A DNA stretch of 64,000 bases, taken from the NCBI GenBank assembly GCA_021820845.1, contig JAKADC010000001.1, positions 372,001 to 436,000 on the forward strand, written 5' to 3'. The notes beneath the pieces were generated by a model that was not told the origin of the DNA, did no database searches, and saw only the letters and a program-made list of their open reading frames with translations. Origin of the DNA: Pseudomonadota bacterium. GTDB taxonomy: Bacteria; Pseudomonadota; Gammaproteobacteria; Burkholderiales; Thiobacillaceae. This document shows, one piece after another, positions 43,728 to 53,292 of the stretch (positions are counted from its first letter, which is position 1; every line of letters starts with the position of its first letter). The position numbers and the translations under genes are program-made.

Positions 43728-44810
43728 ATGAAGCAGATGAAACAGGACCCGGTGCTCGGGCACTGGCCAGCCGACGAAATCGAGGCGGTGCCGTGCTGTC
43801 CCATCTGCAAGGGCGCAGCGCGCGCCACCTTGTACGAAGGCGTGGAGGACAGTGTATTTCATTGCGCGCCCGGCCGCTGGGACCTGCATGCCTGTGCCGA
43901 CTGCGGCGCGGCCTATCTCGGCCCGCGTCCCACGCCCGCGAGCATCGGGCGCGCCTACGCAAGCTACTACACCCACACCGGAAGCGGGCGTTCGCTCGAT
44001 ACCGCAACGCCGGGCAGCGCTCTTGGCAGGCTGCGCCGCGCGTTTCGAAACGGATATTTTCAGCGCCGCTACGGCGCGCGTTTCGAACCGGCCAATCGTT
44101 TCGGATGGCTTGCGATGCAGGCCACGCGCGGCAAGAAGCTCCAGCTCGACCGGGAAAACCGGCACCTGCCGCGATTGCAGCCCGGCCGCGCGAAGGTGCT
44201 CGATATCGGGTGCGGGGACGGCGCATTCCTGAGGCGTGCGGCGCAGATCGGCTGGGACGCTTGGGGGGTGGAACCGGATGCCAGCGCCGCTGCGCGCCTG
44301 GGCGGCTTCAACGTGCTGCAAGGCAGCCTGCCGGACATCCCGCTCCCCGACGCGAGCTTCGATTACATCACCCTGAGCCATGTCATCGAGCATCTGCACG
44401 ACCCGGTTGCCGCGCTCAAGGAAATCCATCGCCTGCTGAAACCCGGCGGCGAGGTGTGGATAGCCACGCCCAATATCGAAAGCCTCGGGCATCGTCTTTT
44501 CGGAGAAATATGGATCGGGATCCAGTCGCCCACCCATCTGGTTCTCTTCAACCGGAAGGCTATCCGCCATGCGTTTGCATCTGCGGGCTTTCAGACGGTG
44601 CGATTCATGCCGATGCACGCTCAGGCAAAGATCTTTTTCGGCATGAGCTACTGGCTGAACGAGGGCCGGAATCCGTTCACGGAGCGTCAGCGCCTCCCGC
44701 TCGGGCTGCGCGTCGCAAGCGCGGCCGCGGACGTGGTGGCCGGGATGATCCCGCGGTTCCGTGAAGAAATCGTGGCCGTCGCGCGGAAGCCGGGTGAGGC
44801 CGATGCTTGA
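43728..44810 (+). CDS. SAM-dependent methyltransferase with zinc-ribbon-like N-terminus
   Basis: The 360-residue protein starts with a cysteine-rich part (CCPICKGAA near residue 24, then ACADCGAAYLGPRP), as in exopolysaccharide methyltransferases with a zinc-binding N-terminus. A class I methyltransferase fold follows with KVLDIGCGDGAFL (SAM site, about residue 155) and LSHVIEHLHDPVAAL. It probably methylates a sugar of the repeat unit. The ATG at 43728 is used; earlier in-frame starts overlap the previous gene and lack good sites. Confidence 0.85.
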   Translation: MKQMKQDPVLGHWPADEIEAVPCCPICKGAARATLYEGVEDSVFHCAPGRWDLHACADCGAAYLGPRPTPASIGRAYASYYTHTGSGRSLDTATPGSALGRLRRAFRNGYFQRRYGARFEPANRFGWLAMQATRGKKLQLDRENRHLPRLQPGRAKVLDIGCGDGAFLRRAAQIGWDAWGVEPDASAAARLGGFNVLQGSLPDIPLPDASFDYITLSHVIEHLHDPVAALKEIHRLLKPGGEVWIATPNIESLGHRLFGEIWIGIQSPTHLVLFNRKAIRHAFASAGFQTVRFMPMHAQAKIFFGMSYWLNEGRNPFTERQRLPLGLRVASAAADVVAGMIPRFREEIVAVARKPGEADA

Positions 44811-45969
44811 TGAGCGGTCTGGCGGTGAAACGGCCATGAAACGCTGCGTGGTGGTGACGCGGTTCGCGCCGTCGCAACCGGGTTACCTGGATTTTGCCTA
44901 TCGCATCGAAGCGCTGTCGCGGCACTTCGAGGTGTTGCTCGTCAGCGATCATCCGCTCGACGTGCCGGAGATGGACATCGAATGCGTGCGGCAGTACACG
45001 CTTCCGGGCGGCGAATCCCAGCTGGGGTGGTTCCGGTATCTGTGGAACGCCGCGCGTTTCGTCAGGCAGCAGCGCCCCGATTGCGTGATTCTGCTGCATA
45101 CGCTGGCGGCCCCCCTGGCGCATTGGGTGGGCGGAATACCGACGGCGCTTTATTGGAACGAGCACGCCATACGACTGAAATCCGGCGGGCCGGCCCCTCT
45201 GGTCAAGCGCCTCTACCAGGACTGGCGCCATCGTTATTTCTTTATCGACGCGGCGCGCCGGGTCGATCTGCTCATGCCGATCGGCGAAGCGCATCACCAC
45301 GACTTGCTCGCGCAGGGGTGCCGACCCGAGCGGACGAAGATGATCTACATGGGGGTCGACGAGCGCTTTCGCGGCGTCTCGCTCGCGCGCGATCGCCGCG
45401 ACCCGGACGCGCCGCTCGAACTGATCTACACCGGCACGGTCCAGAAGGCGCGCGGCAGGGACGTGATGCTCGACGCCATGGCGACGGTCGCGCGCGCAGG
45501 CGTCCCCGCGCGCCTGACGCTGGTGGGGGCGAGCCCCGAGGAGCGCGACTACTGCATGGCGCGCGCCGGCCAGCTCGGCATCGCGGATGCGGTGACGGTG
45601 CACGGGCGCGTGCCCGGCGGCGAGATCCCGTCGCATATCGCGCAAGCCGACGCCGGCATCTGCATCTGGGAAGACAAGCCGTGGTGGCGCTTCAACCCGC
45701 CGACCAAGCTGTTCGAATATCTGGTCGCGGGCCTGCCGGTGCTGGCGAGCAATATCCGGACGCACACGCAGTACATCTCGGAAGGGCGCAACGGCCTCAT
45801 TTTCGAGTACGACAGCGATAGCCTGGCGGGGGCCATCCGGACGTTATGGGAACGCCGCGGCGAACTGCCGGCATTCAAGCAGCGTGCCTTCGAAAGCAGC
45901 ACGCCGTACCTGTGGGAAAACATCGAGCCGGTATTTCTGCAATCGATCGAGGAGCTGGCATGCAGATAG
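44803..45969 (+). CDS. Family 4 glycosyltransferase
   Basis: The GT-B protein (about 388 residues) has LELIYTGTVQKARGRDVMLDAM at the start of the donor domain, ARLTLVGASPEERD, and the family 4 EX7E-like region NPPTKLFEYLVAGLPVLASN. The start at 44803 overlaps the previous stop and has GGGTGAGG upstream; an ATG at 44836, just before the conserved N-terminus MKRCVVVTRFAP, is an alternative. The sugar specificity is unknown. Confidence 0.88.
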   Translation: MLDERSGGETAMKRCVVVTRFAPSQPGYLDFAYRIEALSRHFEVLLVSDHPLDVPEMDIECVRQYTLPGGESQLGWFRYLWNAARFVRQQRPDCVILLHTLAAPLAHWVGGIPTALYWNEHAIRLKSGGPAPLVKRLYQDWRHRYFFIDAARRVDLLMPIGEAHHHDLLAQGCRPERTKMIYMGVDERFRGVSLARDRRDPDAPLELIYTGTVQKARGRDVMLDAMATVARAGVPARLTLVGASPEERDYCMARAGQLGIADAVTVHGRVPGGEIPSHIAQADAGICIWEDKPWWRFNPPTKLFEYLVAGLPVLASNIRTHTQYISEGRNGLIFEYDSDSLAGAIRTLWERRGELPAFKQRAFESSTPYLWENIEPVFLQSIEELACR

Positions 45970-47468
45970 CACAAAACAAATTATCAAGCCGCGTGAGCGG
46001 CGCGGACTTCGGGAAGGTGGCGCTTTGGCTGGGCTTCAGCATTCTGGTCATGGCGCTGGCGCTGTTTTTCGGACTGCTCGCGGTGACCGCCAATCCCATC
46101 CTGGTGGGCCTCGGCGGCGGGCTCGTCGTCGGCGTCTTCCTGCTCATGAAGCCCGACTTCCTGATCTGGCTGATCCTGTTGCTGGGCCTCGCGGCGGGCA
46201 CCTTCATCTCGCTCGCGGGCCCGCAGTTCGCCAAGCTGACCTGGGCCGTGTCCATCCTCGGATTCATCCTTCTTTTTCTCTCGATGTTCAACCTGCTGCT
46301 GGTCGGCAAGTCGCGCGCGCAACCGCCCTTCATCTGGATCGGTGTGGTGTTTCTGACGGTCGCATTGGCGTCGACGATCGCCCAGTGGTATTCCGTCGGC
46401 GAGGTCGTGGCGGGGGTCAAGCGGCTGTTCCAGACCTATGGCCTGATGTTCGCCTTCGCAACCCTCGCGCTGAGCGCGCGCCAGGTGGGGCGATACCAGA
46501 AGCTGCTGCTCGTGATCGCGCTTCTGCAACTGCCCTTTGCGCTGTATGAGTTTTTCGTTCTGGTCGGCGAGCGCGGCGGTCTCGCGTCCGGCTCCGATTC
46601 CACCGACGTCGTCGCGGGCACCTTCGGCGCCAACCTGCGCGGCGGAAGCCCCAACTCCGTGATGGCGGTCTACCTGCTGATCGCGATGGGATTCCTGTTC
46701 GCGCGCTGGAAGGAAAAGCTGCTTTCCACGCCGCGGCTCGTCCTGCTCGTCCTGCCGATGGTGGTCGTGTTCTTCCTGGGAGAGGTGAAGATCCTGTTCA
46801 TCCTGATTCCCCTGGCGTATTTCGTCCTGATGAAACGGGACATTCCGCGCCGCCCGGTTTTCTTCCTGATGATGACGCTGTTCGCGCTGGGCTTCATCCT
46901 GCTGCTCGGCCACCTGTACGCGACCTTCATCATCAACCGGCCCATCGACGACATCATCCAGGATACGCTGGCCTACAACGCGACGGCGGACAGGGGCTAC
47001 GGACAGTATGTCCTCAACCGCTTCACCGTTCTCAGCTTCTGGTGGCAGCAGCAGGGCTGGAACGACCCGATCGCGCTGTTTTTCGGACACGGCCTGGGCA
47101 GCGCGTTCTCGGCGCCCAGCGTGATCCCGGGTCACATCGCCATGAAATGGCCGCTTTACGGCATCGACCTCACCACCGCGTCGTCGCTGCTGTGGGACAC
47201 GGGCATCGCGGGACTTGCACTGTTCGTGCTGATGCTCGGATCGGCGTGGCGGACCTGCAGCGTGCTGCAACGCGAGTCGAAAGACGCGCGGGTCATCGCG
47301 GACGCGACCGCGATCCAGGCGGCGATCACGTTGTTCGGCGTCTTCGTGATTTACAACAATACGCTCGTCAACCATCCGTCGATGGAACTCATCGTTGCCT
47401 GCGTGCTGGGATACCTCGCGTATCTTTATCGCCGGCATCGCCTCGGCGTGACTGCGGCGGTGTCCTGA
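45960..47468 (+). CDS. O-antigen ligase/polymerase-like membrane protein
   Basis: The 502-residue protein has about 12 membrane helices and one large periplasmic loop (about 310-400) with RPIDDIIQDTLAYNATADRGYGQY and GHGLGSAFSAP. This is the layout of Wzy polymerases and WaaL ligases. As the only such protein here, next to a flippase and EpsF/EpsG, it is the best candidate for the repeat-unit polymerase. The ATG at 45960 overlaps the previous stop. Sequence alone cannot separate polymerase from ligase. Confidence 0.8.
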   Translation: MQIAQNKLSSRVSGADFGKVALWLGFSILVMALALFFGLLAVTANPILVGLGGGLVVGVFLLMKPDFLIWLILLLGLAAGTFISLAGPQFAKLTWAVSILGFILLFLSMFNLLLVGKSRAQPPFIWIGVVFLTVALASTIAQWYSVGEVVAGVKRLFQTYGLMFAFATLALSARQVGRYQKLLLVIALLQLPFALYEFFVLVGERGGLASGSDSTDVVAGTFGANLRGGSPNSVMAVYLLIAMGFLFARWKEKLLSTPRLVLLVLPMVVVFFLGEVKILFILIPLAYFVLMKRDIPRRPVFFLMMTLFALGFILLLGHLYATFIINRPIDDIIQDTLAYNATADRGYGQYVLNRFTVLSFWWQQQGWNDPIALFFGHGLGSAFSAPSVIPGHIAMKWPLYGIDLTTASSLLWDTGIAGLALFVLMLGSAWRTCSVLQRESKDARVIADATAIQAAITLFGVFVIYNNTLVNHPSMELIVACVLGYLAYLYRRHRLGVTAAVS

Positions 47469-48668
47469 ATGCGACTGCTTTTTCTCACCGCAGAAACCTG
47501 TCCGACGTTCCGGGCCGACGTCGCCGCATTGTTCGGCAAATACCTGCCGCGGCACGGCGTGTATTCCGATATCGTCGCCGGTCGCACCCCCGGCCACGAC
47601 GGCAGCGTGCACTGGGCCGCGGGTGAAACGCTGTTGTGCGACATCTCCGGGGGGCAGGCCAAGAAGCACGTCAAGACGCTGCTGCACGGCATCCGGACGC
47701 TCTTCAAGGCGGGGGGCGCGCGCTATCAGGCCATACAGGTCAGGGACATGCCGGTGCTGGCGGCTTTTGGTCTTGCCGCCGCGCGCGCGAAGCGACTGCC
47801 GTTCTATTACTGGATGTCCTTCCCGATGCCGGAGGGGCAGATCGATCTGGCGCGGGAGCGCGGCCTGTCGGCCGGCCTGATGAAATTCCTGTTTCCATGG
47901 GTCAGCGGGCGCGTGGGGCGCTTTCTGCTTTACCGCATGGTTCTGCACCGCGCGGACCACGTGTTCGTCCAGTCCGAGCGCATGAAGGAGGACATGGCGG
48001 CCCTCGGCGTGGATCCGGCGCGAATGACGCCGGTTCTCATGGGCGTCGACATGGAGGATATCCGCCTCGACGACCTGCCGCCGGCGGACGACGCCCGTCT
48101 CGAAGGGAAACGCGTCCTGGCGTACCTCGGCACGCTGGACCGCCCGCGCCGCATCGAGATCCTGTTCGACATGCTGGCGCGGGTGAGGCGGCAAGTCCCC
48201 GACGCGCTGCTCGTTCTCATCGGCGACACCGCGGACGACGTCCATCGCGCATGGCTCCGGAAGCAGGCGGCGGCGGCAGGCGTCGCGGACGCGGTGCTAT
48301 GGACCGGCTGGCTTCCCATGAAGGAAGGCTGGCGCTACGTGCGGGCGGCCGAGGTCGCCTTGTCGCCCATTCCGCGCGGTCCGCTCCTCGACTGCGGTTC
48401 GCCGACGAAGGTGCCGGAGTATCTGGCGCTCGGGGTGCCCGTCGTGTGCAACGACAACCCGGATCAGGCCACCGTGATCGGTGAAAGCGGCGCGGGCCTG
48501 TGCGTGCCCTACACGGGAGAGGCGTTTGCCGATGCCGCGCTGGCGCTGCTGGGAGCGAAGCCAGAGCAGGCCGGTCCGCGCGCGTCGGGCGCCGAGTATG
48601 TCAAAACGCAGCGCAGCTACGAACGCATCGCTGCGATGCTTGCCGAGGTCTACAAAAAATGTCTCTAG
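47469..48668 (+). CDS. Family 4 glycosyltransferase
   Basis: The 399-residue GT-B protein has RLLFLTAETCPTFRADVAALFGKYL at the start and KRVLAYLGTLDRPRRIEILFDML opening the donor domain. The motif SPIPRGPLLDCGSPTKVPEYLALGVPVVCND near residue 320 has the conserved glutamate. It follows the polymerase stop without a gap and overlaps the sulfotransferase start by ten bases. The substrate is unknown. Confidence 0.88.
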   Translation: MRLLFLTAETCPTFRADVAALFGKYLPRHGVYSDIVAGRTPGHDGSVHWAAGETLLCDISGGQAKKHVKTLLHGIRTLFKAGGARYQAIQVRDMPVLAAFGLAAARAKRLPFYYWMSFPMPEGQIDLARERGLSAGLMKFLFPWVSGRVGRFLLYRMVLHRADHVFVQSERMKEDMAALGVDPARMTPVLMGVDMEDIRLDDLPPADDARLEGKRVLAYLGTLDRPRRIEILFDMLARVRRQVPDALLVLIGDTADDVHRAWLRKQAAAAGVADAVLWTGWLPMKEGWRYVRAAEVALSPIPRGPLLDCGSPTKVPEYLALGVPVVCNDNPDQATVIGESGAGLCVPYTGEAFADAALALLGAKPEQAGPRASGAEYVKTQRSYERIAAMLAEVYKKCL

Positions 48669-49600
48669 AAAACAAAAGCCGACACCGCAACGTGTTCATC
48701 TGCTCCGCCGGCCACAGCGGCTCGACGCTGCTGGACATGATTTTGGGCAGCCATTCCACCGCCGAGTCGCTTGGCGAGCTGATCAATCTGCCGATGGACA
48801 TGGCGTTGAACCGGGGCTGTGCGTGCGGCAGCGCGATGCGCGACTGCAGCCTGTGGCCGGAGGTGATGCGCCGGATGCGCGTCGACCCGGCGCGCGATCC
48901 GTACGCGCTGGTTCTGGGCCACACGCTTGCGAAGATGGGCGACGCCAGGCGCACGTCGCGGTGGCACCGGATCCTGACGCGGCCGAAGATCGCGATGAAG
49001 TATTTCCAGCTCCGTTACGACGTGCCGTTTCTCGGCCCGCTCACGTCGGGCTTCGATCTCGGCATGCGCAACACGCTCGCCGTCTACGATCACGTGCGGA
49101 CGCTGACCGGCAAGAACGTCATCGTGGATTCCTCCAAGCACTACGTCCGCGCCGTGTCGCTCTACCTGGCCGAACCTGAGCAGACCCGCGTCGTCGTGCT
49201 CGTTCGCGACGGCCGCGGCGTGTTTTATTCGGGCCTGAAGCGCGGATTCGGGCGGGATTTTTCGCTGCGCGCCTGGAACAATCACTACCGGCGCGCGCTC
49301 GAGCTGCTCGAGCGGCATGTGCCCGAGAAGCATCGCAAGCTGGTCCGCTACGAGGACATGGTGACCGGCACCGGGCGCGCCGTCGCGGAACTGTGCGATT
49401 TCCTCGGCATGGATTTCGAGCCCTCGATGCTCGATTTTCGCGCGGTCACGCACCACAACGTCAACGGCAACGACATGAAGTTCGCGTCGACGTCCGAGCT
49501 GCGCCTGGACGAAACCTGGAAGAGCATGCTCGACCCCGGCGACCGGGAATATTTCGAAGTCCACGCCGGCGCGCTCAATCAGCGGCTGGGTTACACGTGA
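48659..49600 (+). CDS. PAPS-dependent sulfotransferase
   Basis: The 313-residue protein has the 5'-phosphosulfate loop ICSAGHSGSTLLDMILGSH (residues 14-32) and the 3'-phosphate region IVDSSKHYVRAVSLY followed by VVVLVRDGRGVFYSGLKR (about 170-190), which together bind PAPS. VRYEDMV near residue 226 is also typical. It probably transfers sulfate to a sugar of the exopolymer or its lipid-linked unit. The ATG at 48659 overlaps the preceding transferase gene; the longer upstream frame lacks family similarity. Confidence 0.9.
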   Translation: MSLENKSRHRNVFICSAGHSGSTLLDMILGSHSTAESLGELINLPMDMALNRGCACGSAMRDCSLWPEVMRRMRVDPARDPYALVLGHTLAKMGDARRTSRWHRILTRPKIAMKYFQLRYDVPFLGPLTSGFDLGMRNTLAVYDHVRTLTGKNVIVDSSKHYVRAVSLYLAEPEQTRVVVLVRDGRGVFYSGLKRGFGRDFSLRAWNNHYRRALELLERHVPEKHRKLVRYEDMVTGTGRAVAELCDFLGMDFEPSMLDFRAVTHHNVNGNDMKFASTSELRLDETWKSMLDPGDREYFEVHAGALNQRLGYT

Positions 49601-49700
49601 GGCGAGCCGTGGCCGTTCCTCATCGCGAGGCACGCCGGCAATCCCGGAGGGGACATCACGGAGGGCAATCGGCCGCTCGTGCCGAAACAGGAGCTGATAC

Positions 49701-51998
49701 ATGAGACATTTCCTTTCGCTGTCGCAACTGCCCAGCCTCGAGTCGAACGGCGCGGGCCGTTTCGTGAAACACCGCACCGGGATCGTGGCATCGGCCGTTC
49801 TGTGCCTGCTCGCCTTCGCCGCCCCGGAATCGTTCGCCGCCGACAACTGGTACCCGATGAGCGATCGCTCGCTGGAAGTCGCCCCGGGCAGCGTGCTCGA
49901 TTTCTCGGCGATCCCTCCCAGCGGCCCGGCGGGCGCGAACGGCTGGGTGAAAATCGACGGGAACGGCCGCCTCGGCTTTGCCGGGCGCGCGTCGCCGCAA
50001 CGTTTTCTCTGCGCCTCGATCGTGCCCAGTCCCCCCAACGGCGGGTTTCCCGACAAGGCGGAAGCCGATCGCTGGGTGACGCAGCTGAAGCGAACGGGTT
50101 ACAACCTGGTGCGCTTCCATTACGTTGACGCCAGCCTCATGACGAACCGCAAGGGCGATTTCGATTTCGATCCCGTGGCGCTCGATCGCCTGCGCTACCT
50201 GATGGCCAAGCTCAAGGCGGCGGGAATCTACTGGGTGGTCGACGGCCTCACGTCGGAGAACGGCGCCTACGGGGACGTCAAGCCGAACCGCTGGGTCAAC
50301 CGCTACAATCTGAAGGCGCGGCTGTATTACGACCCCGCCGCGCTGGAGCACTGGAAGCGCCTGGTCACGGCGCTGTGGGGCAGCGTGAACCCGTACACGG
50401 GCGTGGCGCCGCTGAAGGACCCCGCGATGCTCGGCATGATCCTGGTCAACGAAGGCGGGTTGGCCTTCGTCGTCAATCCCGGCGGCCGTTACCCGAAAGA
50501 GCTGAACGCCGCGTTCGGCGCGTGGCTGGCGTCGCGCTATCCCGACGACGCGGCGCTCGGAAAGGCGTGGGGCCGCGATGCCACCGGCGGCGATCACGTC
50601 GGACGGCCCGTCGAGGTGCCGGACCAGATGCGTGGGAACGGCAAGCGCGCACGCGATTTCGCGGCGTTCGTCGCGGACCGGGAAACTGAGCTCTATCGCG
50701 CCATGGAAGCGCATGTTCGCTCGCTCGGCTTCAAGGGCATCGTCACGAGCTACGACAACTGGAATTTCAATCATGAGGACGTGGTCCGCGCCCAGCTTCA
50801 ATGGGTCGACATGCATGCCTATCAGTCGTTGCCGTCGCGATTCGCCCAACCCGGCTCCACGATGGCGCAGACGAGCATCCTCGACGACGCCGGGCGCTAC
50901 GGCCGGATCCTGGCGAACGCGCGGCAATGGGGCAAGCCGTTTACCGTGAGCGAGTACGGGCAGCCGTTCTGGAACCAGTGGCGCTTCGAGTCGGCCGCGT
51001 GGATTCCCGCGCTGGCGGCCTTCCAGGGCTGGGACGGGATCTGCCAGTTCGCCGAGTTGCCGGTGCTGCTGAAATACGACGAGGCGGGAACGGGGCGCCG
51101 TCAGGCGATGTATCCATTCGGCGTCGGGGCCGATCCGATCGCGCGCGCGGGAGAGCGCCTTGCCGCCTTGCTGTTCCTGCGCGGCGACGTCCAGCAGTCG
51201 CGTTCACGCGTCGTCCTCGACAGCGATCCCAAGGCACTCTTCGCGGGCGGGAACATCTGGGGACAGATTCCCGAACGACTGAGCCGGCTTGCCCTGGTCT
51301 CCGGCACGGGCGAGAACTCGACGGGATCGCCGGCCGGCACCGGCAGCGCACGCGAGGTTCATTTCCAGGTGGGCCTGGGCCCGGGCCAGATGGAAAAAGT
51401 GCGAAACGTCGCGCTCAGGCAGGGGTTCCTGCTGGGCGACGATCCGGTGGCGAAGCTCAGGGCCGCGGGGGCGCTGAGCGCGGCGAATCGAACCAACATG
51501 CCGGCGGGGCTCTTCGAGTCGGACACCGGGCAGATGCTGTTCGACATGGCCGGCAAGACACTGTCCATCACGACGCCGCGCACGGTCGCGCTGGTCCTGC
51601 GGTCGGGTTCGATGCGAACCGGTCCCGTCGAGCTGACCAACCTGTCGTCGCCGGCGACGGTCGCGGTGGGCGCGGTCGACAATCAGGCGATCGGAACGAG
51701 CCGGCGGCTTCTGGTCTGGGTGCTGACCGATGCGGAAAACACGGGGATGGAGTTTGCCGACCCGGGCAGGGCGACGCTGAAGGCGATCGGTCGGTTCCCG
51801 CCTCGCCTGCGCCCGGTGACCGGGCAACTCGCGATTCGCAGCTCGGTGCCAGGGCTCAAGGTGTGGGCGGTGGACCAGACCGGCCGCCGTGTCGCCGAAG
51901 TGCCGTCGCGTTTCCAGGACGGCGCGCTGCGCTTTGCGGTCGACAACATGGCGCCGGGCTTTGGTCCGGTCACGTATTTCGAGGTCGCGGACCATTGA
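49701..51998 (+). CDS. Secreted glycoside hydrolase, clan A type
   Basis: The 765-residue protein has an N-terminal signal segment (helix about 27-46, ending SFAAD). A TIM-barrel hydrolase of clan GH-A (about 95-460) follows. The acid/base glutamate is Glu251 in ILVNEGG and the probable nucleophile is Glu418 in FTVSEYGQPFWNQW. YNLVRFHYVDAS and WVVDGLTSENGAYGDVK fit barrel strands. The rest (about 480-765) is beta-rich. It may trim or release the exopolymer in the periplasm or outside. AGGAG precedes the ATG. The substrate is not predictable. Confidence 0.8.
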   Translation: MRHFLSLSQLPSLESNGAGRFVKHRTGIVASAVLCLLAFAAPESFAADNWYPMSDRSLEVAPGSVLDFSAIPPSGPAGANGWVKIDGNGRLGFAGRASPQRFLCASIVPSPPNGGFPDKAEADRWVTQLKRTGYNLVRFHYVDASLMTNRKGDFDFDPVALDRLRYLMAKLKAAGIYWVVDGLTSENGAYGDVKPNRWVNRYNLKARLYYDPAALEHWKRLVTALWGSVNPYTGVAPLKDPAMLGMILVNEGGLAFVVNPGGRYPKELNAAFGAWLASRYPDDAALGKAWGRDATGGDHVGRPVEVPDQMRGNGKRARDFAAFVADRETELYRAMEAHVRSLGFKGIVTSYDNWNFNHEDVVRAQLQWVDMHAYQSLPSRFAQPGSTMAQTSILDDAGRYGRILANARQWGKPFTVSEYGQPFWNQWRFESAAWIPALAAFQGWDGICQFAELPVLLKYDEAGTGRRQAMYPFGVGADPIARAGERLAALLFLRGDVQQSRSRVVLDSDPKALFAGGNIWGQIPERLSRLALVSGTGENSTGSPAGTGSAREVHFQVGLGPGQMEKVRNVALRQGFLLGDDPVAKLRAAGALSAANRTNMPAGLFESDTGQMLFDMAGKTLSITTPRTVALVLRSGSMRTGPVELTNLSSPATVAVGAVDNQAIGTSRRLLVWVLTDAENTGMEFADPGRATLKAIGRFPPRLRPVTGQLAIRSSVPGLKVWAVDQTGRRVAEVPSRFQDGALRFAVDNMAPGFGPVTYFEVADH

Positions 51999-52020
51999 CC
52001 ACCAGCCGAGGTAGCCAATC

Positions 52021-53253
52021 TTGAGAACGACGCGCATCCGCACCTTTTACCCCGCCGATCCCGCCGGCGTCGTCCCGGGCGGCGTGGACACGTTCATTCG
52101 CGGGCTGATCAAATGGGCGCCGGACGACATCGAGTTCAGCCTGGTCGGCATGACGACCGACGAGCCGGGCCGTCCGGTCGGACGCTGGACGCGCTGCGAT
52201 CTCGGTCGCCGCGAGTTCGATTTCTTTCCGGTGGTGAAGGTGGACGAGGCGGGCGGTCGCTCGCGCATTCCGCTCTCGCTGCGGTTCAGCCTCGGCGCGC
52301 GTCGATACCGCCGATCCTGTTCGCGCGACTTCGACATCTACGAGTTCCATCGTGTCGAGCCCGCGCTGCTCTATCTCGGCGACACGCGACCGAAGAATGC
52401 CTTCTTCCACACCGACATGGCCGTGATCCGCACCGAGCGCAAGACCGACATCCTGTGGCGCGGCCTGCCCGGGCTGTATTTCGCCCTCGAATCCAGGGTC
52501 TTCCGCTCGCTCTCGAGCGCGTGGTCCGTGCGCGAGCAGGCGGCCGAATCGCTCCGCGAACGCTATCCCTTCCTGGCCGAGCACATTCACTACACGCCGA
52601 CGTGGGTCGACACCGAGGTGTTCTTTCCGCTTCCGGATGACGCACGGCGTCGCCTCAGAACGGAAACGGAAGCCGCGTTCGACCTCGACCCCGCTGCGTT
52701 CCGCGTCGTCACCGTCGGACGTCTGGACACCTCGAAGGATCCCGACCTGCTGCTTTCGGCGGTGGGAAAGCTGGTTGCCGAAGGGGCGAACGTCGAACTG
52801 CTGTTCATCGGCGACGGCGTCCTGCGGGACCATCTGGCGCAACGGGCGGCCGACGAGGGATTGTCCGGCCGGGTTCGTTTTCTCGGCCTGCGAAGCGCCG
52901 CGGAGATCGCGCGGTATCTGCAGGCGGCCGACTGCTTCGCGCTGTCCTCGGCGTACGAGGGAATGCCCATGGCCTTGCTCGAAGCGCAGGGGGCCGGCGT
53001 GCCCGTCGTGACGACGCCCGTCGGCGAGGTGCGGCGGATCGTCGTCAACGGCGTCAACGGCGAGATCACGCCGGACCGGAGCGTGGCGTCGTTCGCGCAC
53101 GGGCTCGACCAGGTCCGCCGCCATCCCGAACGCTATTCGGTCGCGAATTGCACGCGTGCGGTCGAACCGTTCACGCCGTCGCGGGTTCTCGCGCCGGTCT
53201 ATGACAACTACCGTGCATTGGAAGCGAGCTCGCACGTTCGCGTACGCAGCTAA
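52021..53253 (+). CDS. Family 4 glycosyltransferase
   Basis: The 410-residue GT-B protein begins on TTG behind GAGGT. It contains ADPAGVVPGGVDTFIRGLIKW (acceptor-side glycine loop), FRVVTVGRLDTSKDPDLLLSAV at the donor domain, and the EX7E region SSAYEGMPMALLEAQGAGVPVVTT near residue 315. It starts 22 bases after the glycoside hydrolase. It is the last plus-strand transferase before the divergent beta-helix gene. Confidence 0.9.
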   Translation: MRTTRIRTFYPADPAGVVPGGVDTFIRGLIKWAPDDIEFSLVGMTTDEPGRPVGRWTRCDLGRREFDFFPVVKVDEAGGRSRIPLSLRFSLGARRYRRSCSRDFDIYEFHRVEPALLYLGDTRPKNAFFHTDMAVIRTERKTDILWRGLPGLYFALESRVFRSLSSAWSVREQAAESLRERYPFLAEHIHYTPTWVDTEVFFPLPDDARRRLRTETEAAFDLDPAAFRVVTVGRLDTSKDPDLLLSAVGKLVAEGANVELLFIGDGVLRDHLAQRAADEGLSGRVRFLGLRSAAEIARYLQAADCFALSSAYEGMPMALLEAQGAGVPVVTTPVGEVRRIVVNGVNGEITPDRSVASFAHGLDQVRRHPERYSVANCTRAVEPFTPSRVLAPVYDNYRALEASSHVRVRS

Positions 53254-53292
53254 GCCAGCCCGGACGCGAGCCGGACGACGCGGCGGCCCTCG

